From assembly GCA_002371215.1 (NCBI GenBank), contig DFGL01000010.1, forward strand, positions 1 to 25,840: a stretch of 25,840 nt of DNA. The letters are read 5' to 3'. Source of the DNA: Ruminococcaceae bacterium UBA3751 (GTDB lineage Bacteria > Bacillota > Clostridia > Oscillospirales > Acutalibacteraceae). Within the stretch, counting starts at the first letter, position 1; each line of letters begins with the position of its first letter. The translations under genes were made by a program, and so were the position numbers. The notes under the pieces were generated by a model that was given only the letters and a program-made list of their open reading frames with translations, was not told where the DNA came from and searched no databases. This document shows, one piece after another, positions 7,098 to 13,883 of this stretch.

Positions 7098-7940
7098 ATG
7101 AAATCTAAAGCGGAGGCAGAACTCAGCCACGGCCTCAGCATGTTTAAAAAATACAGAAACCTTCTCGGCGAGCTCACAAGAAAAAGCATTAAACTGAAGT
7201 ACAGGAACTCCTGGCTTGGAATTTTATGGAGCTTTTTCCAGCCGCTTTTAAATATGATAGTTCTCTCTGTTGTATTCGGAAGGCTTCTCGGAAGAAACGC
7301 TGCAGGCGTAATTTGCTATCCCGTATATCTTTTCTCGGGACGAATAATTTACGAGTTTTTCGTTACATCAACAAAGCAGTCTATGACAGCTTTCAGAAGA
7401 AACGCAGCTATAATTAAAAAGGTATACGTACCTAAGTATATGTACCCCTTGTCGTCTATACTCTCATCATATGTAACAACGATGATTTCTATGATTTGTT
7501 ACGTAATGGTCTGGATATTCTTCAAGCTTACGGGTGTAAACGGAGGCGACGGGCTCGTATTCTCATGGCACTTCCTGTTTATGGTAGTTCCGCTGTTCAT
7601 TATGCTTATATTCTCAACGGGCGTGGGTATGATACTCAGCGTGCTGTGCGTGTATTTCAGGGATATTGAGTATATCTGGGACGTTTTAATGCGCCTTCTT
7701 ATGTATCTCCTTCCCATTCTTTACAGCATTCAGCGTTTCGGCCCTAAGAGCAGGCTCAGATTAGTAATCAAGATTAACCCGATTTATTCAATGATTGAGC
7801 TGTTCAGACAATGCGTTCTTACGGGCGAATGGATGAATCCGAAAATGCTTCTTTACGCTTCGGTTTCAGCAATTATTATGCTCGCTATCGGGCTTTTAAT
7901 CTTCAACTGGAAGAGTGACGAAATTATATATCATCTTTAA
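7098..7940 (+). CDS. ABC-2 type polysaccharide/teichoic acid export permease (TagG/Wzm-like)
   Basis: This is the membrane component of an ABC exporter for undecaprenyl-linked wall polymers. The 280-residue protein has the family N-terminus: an amphipathic stretch, then L-T-R-K-S-I-K-L-K-Y-R-N-S-W-L-G-I-L-W-S-F preceding the first helix. About six membrane segments follow, and F-R-D-I-E-Y-I-W near the fourth loop and N-P-I-Y-S-M-I-E-L-F-R are typical. GAGGTG (7083-7088) sits 9 bases before ATG 7098; the GTG at 7086 lies within it. No ATPase partner (TagH/Wzt) follows; a terminator closes the unit. It must borrow an ATPase encoded elsewhere, or be part of a dispersed system. Confidence 0.88.
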   Translation: MKSKAEAELSHGLSMFKKYRNLLGELTRKSIKLKYRNSWLGILWSFFQPLLNMIVLSVVFGRLLGRNAAGVICYPVYLFSGRIIYEFFVTSTKQSMTAFRRNAAIIKKVYVPKYMYPLSSILSSYVTTMISMICYVMVWIFFKLTGVNGGDGLVFSWHFLFMVVPLFIMLIFSTGVGMILSVLCVYFRDIEYIWDVLMRLLMYLLPILYSIQRFGPKSRLRLVIKINPIYSMIELFRQCVLTGEWMNPKMLLYASVSAIIMLAIGLLIFNWKSDEIIYHL

Positions 7941-7944
7941 TAAT

Positions 7945-7980
7945 AAAAACTGTCCTTGGAAGCCCCAAGGACAGTTTTTT
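7945..7980. terminator. Bidirectional intrinsic terminator
   Basis: An AT-flanked stem pairs ACTGTCCTTGG (ending 7959) with CCAAGGACAGT (from 7965), with T-runs on both sides. It ends the permease gene and the convergent minus-strand operon. Confidence 0.85.
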
Positions 7981-8016
7981 TGTGTGCGGATATTTGCTAC
8001 CGCCCGTAATTATACG

Positions 8017-8202
8017 TTAATTCTGTTTTCTCACTATGCCGTATTCTCCCGTATCGGGGCGGAAATAACGGCAGCTTTTGTTTTTTGAATAATCGGAGAG
8101 GAGCCTGACGTATTCGTCCTCGTCAAGCTGAAGAGAGCAGAAGCTCTCGCCGCTCTCATCGTCAAAGCTGTTAAACCAGCACTGCTCGCATAAATCAGCC
8201 AT
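8017..8202 (-). CDS. Small 4-Cys (DUF6472-like) protein
   Basis: This is a 61-residue protein if translation begins at ATG 8202, immediately after the stop of the upstream gene (one base between). An ATG at 8223 would give 68 residues with an overlap; neither has a clear ribosome site, so coupled re-initiation is likely. It carries C-E-Q-C near the start, then two more cysteines (F-C-S-L and S-C-R-Y-F), a D-E-D-E-Y turn and a basic I-V-R-K-Q-N end. This pattern matches small Firmicute proteins I know as DUF6472 and suggests a zinc knuckle. The function is unknown. It is the third gene of the GH28/SecB-like operon. Confidence 0.7.
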   Translation of the reverse strand: MADLCEQCWFNSFDDESGESFCSLQLDEDEYVRLLSDYSKNKSCRYFRPDTGEYGIVRKQN

Positions 8203-8203
8203 A

Positions 8204-8602
8204 TCAGTTAACGGTTTCGTCATTGTTTGCTTTGTTGATGTTAACGTTTTCGGGGTTGAGCTTCATAATGGGAATCATAAGCCCGGGCATACCGCTCATA
8301 GAGGTTGTTGTGTGGATAACCTGGCGCAAAAACGGGAAGAGCTGTGCGAAGGATTCAGTGTGAACGAGAGCCTGATCGTCGCCGTCGTCGTAGGTGAATA
8401 CCGCTTCCATTTCAACCTTGATTTCAAACGGCTGCATAGTTTCGTCCTCAACCCTGAATTCAAGCTTTCCGACGCAGCGTTTTTCAGCGTCGTAGTAATT
8501 AACGTTGTACTTAACCTGATTTTTAAGCTTTAACTGCGTTCCGTTTGCAACGGTATTTTTAAAATCAAGTCCGCTTACCTTGTAAAATTTAAGTTCTACC
8601 AT
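8204..8602 (-). CDS. SecB-fold protein (preprotein chaperone-like)
   Basis: This 132-residue cytosolic protein resembles SecB, the tetrameric export chaperone. The clearest signature is C-terminal: F-A-Q-L-F-P-F-L-R-Q-V-I followed by M-P-G-L-M-I-P-I-M-K-L-N-P, which parallels the L-F-P-Y-A-R ... P-P-L-x-L-x-P-I-N-F signature of SecB. The N-terminal half alternates beta strands as expected. A GAGGT site 8 bases upstream lies in the end of the GH28 gene. SecB is classically proteobacterial; Gram-positive SecB-like proteins are less studied and some act with toxin-antitoxin pairs, but no such pair is next to it. Client proteins are unknown. Confidence 0.65.
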   Translation of the reverse strand: MVELKFYKVSGLDFKNTVANGTQLKLKNQVKYNVNYYDAEKRCVGKLEFRVEDETMQPFEIKVEMEAVFTYDDGDDQALVHTESFAQLFPFLRQVIHTTTSMSGMPGLMIPIMKLNPENVNINKANNDETVN

Positions 8603-8608
8603 AGTTTT

Positions 8609-9985
8609 TTACCTCACCATTCTTACGTTTTTTAATCTGATATCGTCTGTATCCTGTCTTGCCGCTTTACCTTCAAAGCGGATGAGCTCTAAATTATCAA
8701 CCTCCTCGGCGTCAATCGCGTGGGAATAGTTTTCGCAAAGCTCGCCGAAGGCGGTTTTTGTTTTCATAATAGTAATATTCTTGGCGTACCTTATAAAGAA
8801 CGCGGAGTTGTTCTCCTTTTCAACTCCCCAGTCAAGACAGGGGCGCAAATCGTATAGTCCGCATTGCCATTTTGAACTTTTGCCGAGCGTTATGCGGCAA
8901 TTTTCAAAGGTAATATCCTCAATTAAATTGTCCTTGTTGCCGTGGATTAAAACGCCGTTTTCGCTCTTTGCCGTTACGTTTAAAAAGCGTATGTTTTTAA
9001 TCTTTCCGCTCTTTGTTTTTTCATCGCGGTTAAAGGTTGTAATAACAATCGGCTCAGCGGTGCCCCACCAATCGGGACAAAAGCGCCGCGTTTCAATCAT
9101 AATATTTGAATAGCTTACGTTTTCAACGTTGCCGCCGTCGCGTATCTGGATTGAAAGGCCGCGGTTTGAACGGCTTATAATACAGTCGGAAACGATTATA
9201 TTTCTGAAATCGCCAACGCCCTCAGTACCTATTTTGATTGCCGCGGAGGTTGAAATCAGCGTGCAGCCCTGAATAATTACGTTTTCGCAGGCGCCGTATT
9301 CGCTGTTTCCCTTTGTTGTTTTAAGGCAAATGCAGTCGTCGGCGCATTCAATGTGGCAGCCGAGAATTCTTACGTTAGTGCAGTGGTCAGGGTCAATTCC
9401 GTCAGAATTAGCAACGTCAAGGTCGTTGATAATGCGTATTCTGTCAATAAGAACGTCGTCGCAGCCGGCGGGATGAAGCGTCCAGAACGGAGCGTCTGTT
9501 ATAGTTATATCCTTAAAGCTGATATGATTGCTCTTTTCAAAGTAAATTACCGTCGGACGGGGATAAAAATCTCCCGTAACGTAGTATCTGTCCTTACGCT
9601 GCAAAAATGCGTGGCCGTTGGCGTCGATAACCCCTTCGCCGCTGATTGAACAGTTATCCGCTTCAAAAGCGTAGATAAAAACGAAGCTCGGTTTTCCCGT
9701 TACGGGATTGCCGATAAGCGCTGTTTCGGGTGTGTTAATCAGCTTATTCGGGCGGATGTAGCCGTTGATATTTGAGGTCGCTTTAAGCCTCGCGCCCTTT
9801 TGAATATGCAGGTTTACGTTAGCTCTCAGACGTATCGAATCGCTGTAAAAAACTCTTCCGCTTTGAAGAAGAACGGTTCCTCCTCCGTTCTTTGCGCAGT
9901 CGTCAATAGCGTGCTGAATAGCAAAGGCGTCGTTTGTAATTCCGTCGCCCTTTGCGCCGTACTGCATAACGTTATATTCCTTCAT
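8609..9985 (-). CDS. Glycoside hydrolase family 28 (polygalacturonase-like), cytosolic
   Basis: This right-handed beta-helix enzyme is expected to cleave galacturonide linkages of pectin or rhamnogalacturonan oligomers. The 458-residue protein opens with the usual Y-G-A-K-G-D-G-x-T-N-D-A segment. It has catalytic acid signatures N-S-D-G-I-D (193-198) and A-D-D-C (215-218), then the I-K-I-G-T-E-G segment (250-256) where classical GH28 enzymes carry G-H-G. The catalytic-site His is therefore not at its usual place. There is no signal peptide, so it should act on imported oligosaccharides. GAGGTG precedes the start. It is first in an operon with the SecB-like and 4-Cys genes. Confidence 0.85.
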   Translation of the reverse strand: MKEYNVMQYGAKGDGITNDAFAIQHAIDDCAKNGGGTVLLQSGRVFYSDSIRLRANVNLHIQKGARLKATSNINGYIRPNKLINTPETALIGNPVTGKPSFVFIYAFEADNCSISGEGVIDANGHAFLQRKDRYYVTGDFYPRPTVIYFEKSNHISFKDITITDAPFWTLHPAGCDDVLIDRIRIINDLDVANSDGIDPDHCTNVRILGCHIECADDCICLKTTKGNSEYGACENVIIQGCTLISTSAAIKIGTEGVGDFRNIIVSDCIISRSNRGLSIQIRDGGNVENVSYSNIMIETRRFCPDWWGTAEPIVITTFNRDEKTKSGKIKNIRFLNVTAKSENGVLIHGNKDNLIEDITFENCRITLGKSSKWQCGLYDLRPCLDWGVEKENNSAFFIRYAKNITIMKTKTAFGELCENYSHAIDAEEVDNLELIRFEGKAARQDTDDIRLKNVRMVR

Positions 9986-10013
9986 AAAATCACCTCGGTT
10001 TCAGGCTAATATT

Positions 10014-10064
10014 AATATAACATAAAAATTTGCTATTTACAATATTTTTAAAATAGGATATTAT
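10014..10064. promoter_or_regulatory. Back-to-back divergent promoters sharing a -35 region
   Basis: Plus strand: TTTACA (10036-10041), 17 bases, TATTAT (10059-10064). Minus strand: TTGTAA (10042-10037), 17 bases, TATATT (10019-10014). The two -35 hexamers overlap by five bases, so polymerase should bind one at a time. This couples the GH28 operon and the acetyltransferase-RadC operon. Confidence 0.6.
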
Positions 10065-10092
10065 TAATACATAACTTAAGAGGTGACTTCTT

Positions 10093-10866
10093 TTGAAAGA
10101 AAACGTTAAAAGAATTGAACTGCTTGACGAACTGCGCGGCTTTGCAATAGCGGCTATGATAATTCACCATACTTTTCTTGATATAGGCGATGTGCTCGGC
10201 TATGAATGGGGGTATACCGTTTTTGATAAGCTCTGCGCGCTCCAGCCCGTTTTCTGGGGAATATTCATAATAGTTTCGGGTATATGCTCGCGGCTTTCGC
10301 GAAGCTGTATAAAACGCGGCTTTATTGTGTTGGCTGCAGGTCTGGTTGTAACGCTTGTTACTGCCGTTATTATGCCGCTTTTCGGTATGACGGGAGCGGA
10401 GATATATTTCGGTATTCTCCACTGTCTCGGCTGCTGTATGATAATAACGGGGCTTTTAATGCCGCTGATTAAAAAGACGAATACGCTTTTGGGACTTGTT
10501 GTTACAGCATCGCTTTTTGCACTTACTTATACGGTCAGCTCCGGCTCGCTGCTTTTCGGGTTCGTTAAGCTTCCCGCTTCGCTTTATACAACAAATATTA
10601 CTGCGCCGCTCGGCTTCTTTTCAAGCACATTTCATAGCGCGGATTACTTTGCGCTCTTGCCGTGGCTGTTTATGTTTTTATTCGGGGCGTTTATCGGTAA
10701 ATACGCTTCTGACGGGGCATTCCCCGAATTCACTTATAAAAAACACGGTAAAATTTTTGCCTTTATGGGAAGGTACAGCCTTTGGTTCTACCTCGCTCAT
10801 CAGGTAGTTATTTACGCCGTACTGTACGCGGTTTACTTTATCTTTTTGAAAAACGGGAGTAATTGA
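10093..10866 (+). CDS. Heparan-alpha-glucosaminide N-acetyltransferase-like membrane protein (DUF1624)
   Basis: This 257-residue polytopic membrane protein has about seven hydrophobic segments. It opens with R-I-E-L-L-D-E-L-R-G-F-A-I and M-I-I-H-H-T-F, the signature of the HGSNAT catalytic/DUF1624 family, which moves acetyl groups across membranes onto amino sugars; the His in the first helix is the expected active-site residue. The last helix has the Y-S-L-W-F-Y-L-A-H-Q pattern shared with other membrane acyltransferases. The start is TTG 10093, chosen because AGAGGTG lies 7 bases upstream. The acceptor sugar is unknown; wall or capsule glycan is a reasonable guess. The stop overlaps the next start by one base. 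Confidence 0.75.
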   Translation: MKENVKRIELLDELRGFAIAAMIIHHTFLDIGDVLGYEWGYTVFDKLCALQPVFWGIFIIVSGICSRLSRSCIKRGFIVLAAGLVVTLVTAVIMPLFGMTGAEIYFGILHCLGCCMIITGLLMPLIKKTNTLLGLVVTASLFALTYTVSSGSLLFGFVKLPASLYTTNITAPLGFFSSTFHSADYFALLPWLFMFLFGAFIGKYASDGAFPEFTYKKHGKIFAFMGRYSLWFYLAHQVVIYAVLYAVYFIFLKNGSN

Positions 10867-11573
10867 TGGAACAGCGGGATAAAAAAGGTCACAGGCAGAG
10901 AATGCGCAGCCGTTATATAAAATCAGGGTTCAGCGGAATGACTCTTCGAGACATTGCCGAGCTTTTGCTGTTTTACCCGATAAGCAGAAGGGATACCCAG
11001 CCGATTGCAGAAGATATTCAAAAGCGTTTTAAAAGCCTTGAGGCATTTCTCACAGCGGATAAGGAAGAGCTTTTAAGTATTGACGGAATGGGCGAAAGCG
11101 CCGCTGAATTTATTGATTTTTTCAACGAAGTGTGTGAAAAATGCATTGAGAGTAAGGACGAAGCTTATACTGAAGAAACAATGCCCGAGTTACTTGTGCT
11201 TAAAAAAACGGCGTACGAATACTATTGTGAAAACTCTGAGCCGAGGCTTGACGTACTATTCCTTGATAATGAACTGAATTATATTTCGGCTGAGGCGATT
11301 TGTCAAAACTTCAGCGGGGATTACGGTTCAATAAATACGGATTCGCTGAGGCAGCTTATGAAAAAAAGCGCAAGCTATATAGTTTTGCTGGAATATCGCA
11401 GCGACGGCGGATATTATCCCAATGAAGAGGGAATTGCTTTTGTTAAGCTCCTTGCCAATATCTGTAAAAGCACAAACGTCACTCTGTACGACTATATTCT
11501 CGTTAACAGCGAGGGCACGTTTTCAATTTATGCGGATTACAGATTTTCCGACGTTCTTGATTTGCGCCGATAA
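10866..11573 (+). CDS. RadC-like protein with degenerate JAB/MPN domain
   Basis: The N-terminal third matches RadC/UPF0758: K-G-H-R-Q-R-M-R-S-R, then L-R-D-I-A-E-L-L-L-F-Y-P-I-S-R-R-D-T-x-P-I-A, and a helix-hairpin-helix around S-I-D-G-M-G-E-S-A. The C-terminal JAB domain has the right layout, but the zinc ligands H-x-H-P-S-G are replaced by E-Y-R-S-D-G, and the late D-H of active RadC is D-Y. It should therefore not be an active metalloprotease. The 235-residue length is near normal. ATG 10866 overlaps the previous TGA by one base, with GGGAG upstream. RadC proteins are often linked to mobile DNA; the function is uncertain even for intact members. Confidence 0.8.
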   Translation: MEQRDKKGHRQRMRSRYIKSGFSGMTLRDIAELLLFYPISRRDTQPIAEDIQKRFKSLEAFLTADKEELLSIDGMGESAAEFIDFFNEVCEKCIESKDEAYTEETMPELLVLKKTAYEYYCENSEPRLDVLFLDNELNYISAEAICQNFSGDYGSINTDSLRQLMKKSASYIVLLEYRSDGGYYPNEEGIAFVKLLANICKSTNVTLYDYILVNSEGTFSIYADYRFSDVLDLRR

Positions 11574-11582
11574 ATAAATAAC

Positions 11583-11612
11583 TTGACAAAATATATATAT
11601 TAATAGTAAAAT
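11583..11612 (+). promoter_or_regulatory. Promoter of the riboswitch operon
   Basis: Perfect TTGACA (11583-11588), an 18-base AT-rich spacer and TAAAAT (11607-11612). The expected start near 11619 coincides with the first strand of aptamer stem P1. Confidence 0.75.
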
Positions 11613-11618
11613 ATATAC

Positions 11619-11704
11619 TGTTGAGGGAGTAGCAAGCGGAATACCGCAGCAAGTCGTCATCACGGCAGCAATGCCCGGCAAGCTTTAATATGCGAGACTC
11701 AATT
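11619..11704 (+). ncRNA. yybP-ykoY (Mn2+-sensing) riboswitch aptamer
   Basis: Stem P1 pairs TTGAG (11621-11625) with CTCAA (11698-11702). Inside it are the two conserved junction strands of the class: GGAGTAGC (11626-11633) and GCGAGA (11692-11697, consensus GCAAGA). Between them are a GCGG/CCGC hairpin (11636-11647), the TCGTCA strand, a GGCA-GCAA-TGCC tetraloop hairpin and a CCGGC strand, in the order known from characterised yybP-ykoY aptamers. This class binds Mn2+ and generally turns on manganese efflux or homeostasis genes. The call comes from recalled consensus, not a covariance search. Confidence 0.88.
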
Positions 11705-11733
11705 TATACCCCTTCGGTGTACGTTGAGTTTTT
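11697..11733 (+). terminator. Riboswitch expression platform: switchable terminator
   Basis: CTCAA (11698-11702), the 3' strand of P1, can instead pair with TTGAG (11724-11728). An inner TAC/GTA plus CC/GG stem and TTTTT (11729-11733) follow. P1 and the terminator are mutually exclusive, so ligand-stabilised P1 should allow read-through (an ON switch). Confidence 0.8.
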
Positions 11734-11743
11734 ATAGATTATC

Positions 11744-11773
11744 AGCCAAGTACACTGAGTGCTTGGCTTTTTT
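11744..11773 (+). terminator. Second terminator-like hairpin in the same leader
   Basis: AGCCAAGTAC (11744-11753), loop ACTGA and GTGCTTGGCT (11759-11768) form a 10-bp stem with one G-U pair, followed by a T6 run. The GGAGG ribosome site starts at the next base, 11774. Confidence 0.75.
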
Positions 11774-11785
11774 GGAGGAAAATAT

Positions 11786-12592
11786 ATGGATAGCTTTATA
11801 AACTATATCAACAGCGCTCTTCCCGACCAAAAGGGAGACAGCATTCTCTATAAGTACAAAAGAAAAGTACTTGAGGAGATGACTCAGCGCGCTAACGAGG
11901 TGACGTCGCGCGGAATAAATAACCGTCAGGTTGTTGATGACCTTATTATCAGCGAATATGCCAATTTGAAAGAGGATTATAAGGAATATTATAAAAAGGA
12001 AAAAGCGGCGCAGAATTCAAAGCGCAACCTTATATATAACATTATAGGTTCGGGAATTTACCTTCTTCTCATTCTCGTTGTATATTTCGGCGTCAGCTTT
12101 GCAACCCACGCATGGAATATGACATGGGCGATTATTGCAGACGGCGTTCTTATCTGGGTTGTTTATCTTCTTATGCTCGGCGTGAAAAAGTTTACTTCAA
12201 TGAAAAGAATATTCCATATCTTTGCAAGAATGTTTCTTGCGGGAGCGGTAATAACGTGGATGACCGCTGTATTTCTTCTTATTGTTGCGGTTACGGATAT
12301 TCCGCACAGCTGGCTTATAGTCATCTTCGGTCTTATTACGATGTTTATATGCGACGGGCTTTACGCAACCCTTGCAAAGCACCGCCTTGCAATATTAAAC
12401 TGGCTTATATATATACCCGTGATTGCGGTATTTACCTTTATAATTATCGGCGTTCTCGGTTTTCTTCCGTGGGGAATTGCCTGGATTATTATTCCTGTTT
12501 CGCTGATTTTGGATTTGGTAATAATTCTTCTTGCAATTGGCAAAAACAAGCTTGATAAGATGGAGGTGGCTGATACATGGAACGAAAACTAA
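11786..12592 (+). CDS. Unrecognised multi-pass membrane protein under Mn2+ riboswitch
   Basis: This is a 268-residue protein. The first ~80 residues are soluble, charged and helical, reminiscent of the N-terminal prefix domains found on Firmicute membrane proteins (Y-I-N-x-x-L-P then a long helix). About six hydrophobic helices follow, with a short charged tail. I do not recognise it as MntP, TerC, UPF0016, a CDF transporter or a P-type ATPase, the usual cargo of this riboswitch, and no acidic metal-site motif stands out in the helices. ATG 11786 is chosen because GGAGG lies 7 bases upstream. Its last 16 bases overlap the next gene. A role in metal or envelope homeostasis is inferred only from the leader. 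Confidence 0.75.
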   Translation: MDSFINYINSALPDQKGDSILYKYKRKVLEEMTQRANEVTSRGINNRQVVDDLIISEYANLKEDYKEYYKKEKAAQNSKRNLIYNIIGSGIYLLLILVVYFGVSFATHAWNMTWAIIADGVLIWVVYLLMLGVKKFTSMKRIFHIFARMFLAGAVITWMTAVFLLIVAVTDIPHSWLIVIFGLITMFICDGLYATLAKHRLAILNWLIYIPVIAVFTFIIIGVLGFLPWGIAWIIIPVSLILDLVIILLAIGKNKLDKMEVADTWNEN

Positions 12593-13857
12593 ACGCAGAA
12601 TTATGGGATAAGATGCACTATCTTTTCCGCGATTTTAACGACAGAATGGTTCATGTTGAGCTGCACTACGATTTTGAAATCAATATTGAAGCGCTGAAAA
12701 CCGTTCTTATCTGCTTTTTTGAAAAGGCTCCCGTTCTCCATTCTTCCTTTACGGATAACAGAATTCATCCGTACTGGACGGTTAAGGACTACCATATTGA
12801 CGAAGTCCTTACCGTTAAGAACGTAAGCGAGGAGGAACTGTCTGACGAGATTAATAACTTCCTCGTTCAGTACATACCGCCCGAGGCGGATATTCAGATG
12901 CACGTTGCAGTTTTTAACCATTCGGGGAAATCGACTCTCTGCCTTGTTGAAAATCATATGTGTATGGACGGCGGCGACCTCAAGTATTTTATGAACGCCC
13001 TTTGCAAAAACTATAACGAGTTTGTTGAAAAGGGAATAAGCCCCGTTGATTTAAGAACGGGAACGCGTTCTTACGAGGCTGTTTACGAGGATTTCTCAGT
13101 TACTGAGCGCAAAATGGCAAAGGGACTTTATAAGAATATCAATACAAAGGACGACCACGCCTTTCCGCTCACACCCGATAATATTCGGGACCGCTCGTTC
13201 ATCGCCCGCCGTAAGCTCTCCGCCCAGAAGTTCGACGAGATAAGAGCAGCGGGAAAAAAGCACGGCGCAACAATTAATGATATGCTTCTTGCAGCGTATT
13301 TTGACGCGCTTTATAAGCTCGCTATGTTCAACCCTGAGGACAGCGTTTCAATCTCCTGCGCTATTGACCTTCGCCGTCATATGAAGGACGATGAGGGACA
13401 GGGCGTAACTAACCAGACCGCGTGGATGCAGTGTAAGGTTCCGCGCAGAGGTAACGATATTTTTGAAACGCTTGACTATGTTGTGCGTTCCTCAAATCAG
13501 TTCAAACAGGATAGGTTTATGGGTCTTCACGGACTCCCGCTCCTTTCCCTGGGCTATAAAATTATGCCGCTTGCAGCAAGCGAGGAAATCATCAAGGTCG
13601 GCTATGCTAACCCGCTGCTTGCTATGAGCAATATCGGTATTCTTGACGTTCAGAAGCTCTCGCTTGAGGGTCATGAGCCTACAGACGGATTTATGAGCGG
13701 AGCGGTTAAGTATAAGCCGTACGTTCTTCTTTCCGCAACCTCAATGAGAAAAGAACTTACCCTTTCAATGTGCGTAAGGGGTAACGATGAGGATAAAAGA
13801 ATTGTTGAGCATTTCTTTGATTTACTTGAGGAAAGCATTGATCTTCTTATATCATAA
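12577..13857 (+). CDS. Condensation-domain/alcohol acetyltransferase-like protein
   Basis: This is a 426-residue cytosolic protein of the chloramphenicol-acetyltransferase/NRPS-condensation superfamily. The active-site motif H-M-C-M-D-G (127-132) fits HxxxDG. The C-terminal half has the S-I-S-C-A-I-D-L-R-R segment that corresponds to the latch/bridge region of condensation and PapA-type acyltransferases. No carrier-protein or adenylation domain is fused or adjacent, so it is a stand-alone acyltransferase, perhaps for a lipid, glycolipid or wall component. GGAGGTGG lies 7 bases before ATG, inside the preceding membrane gene, and the overlap implies coupled synthesis. As the second cargo of the Mn2+ riboswitch it is unusual. 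Donor and acceptor are unknown. Confidence 0.75.
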   Translation: MERKLNAELWDKMHYLFRDFNDRMVHVELHYDFEINIEALKTVLICFFEKAPVLHSSFTDNRIHPYWTVKDYHIDEVLTVKNVSEEELSDEINNFLVQYIPPEADIQMHVAVFNHSGKSTLCLVENHMCMDGGDLKYFMNALCKNYNEFVEKGISPVDLRTGTRSYEAVYEDFSVTERKMAKGLYKNINTKDDHAFPLTPDNIRDRSFIARRKLSAQKFDEIRAAGKKHGATINDMLLAAYFDALYKLAMFNPEDSVSISCAIDLRRHMKDDEGQGVTNQTAWMQCKVPRRGNDIFETLDYVVRSSNQFKQDRFMGLHGLPLLSLGYKIMPLAASEEIIKVGYANPLLAMSNIGILDVQKLSLEGHEPTDGFMSGAVKYKPYVLLSATSMRKELTLSMCVRGNDEDKRIVEHFFDLLEESIDLLIS

Positions 13858-13861
13858 TTAA

Positions 13862-13883
13862 AAGGGCTGTTTTAACAGCCCTT
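13862..13883. terminator. Bidirectional terminator hairpin
   Basis: AAGGGCTGTT and AACAGCCCTT form a 9-10 bp stem. It lies between convergent stop codons and overlaps the hemW stop. The T-tracts are short on both sides. Confidence 0.65.

Noticed and set aside
8017..8602. SecB-linked toxin-antitoxin-chaperone module
   Set aside because: No HigA/HigB-type toxin or antitoxin is adjacent; the neighbours are a GH28 enzyme and a 4-Cys protein.
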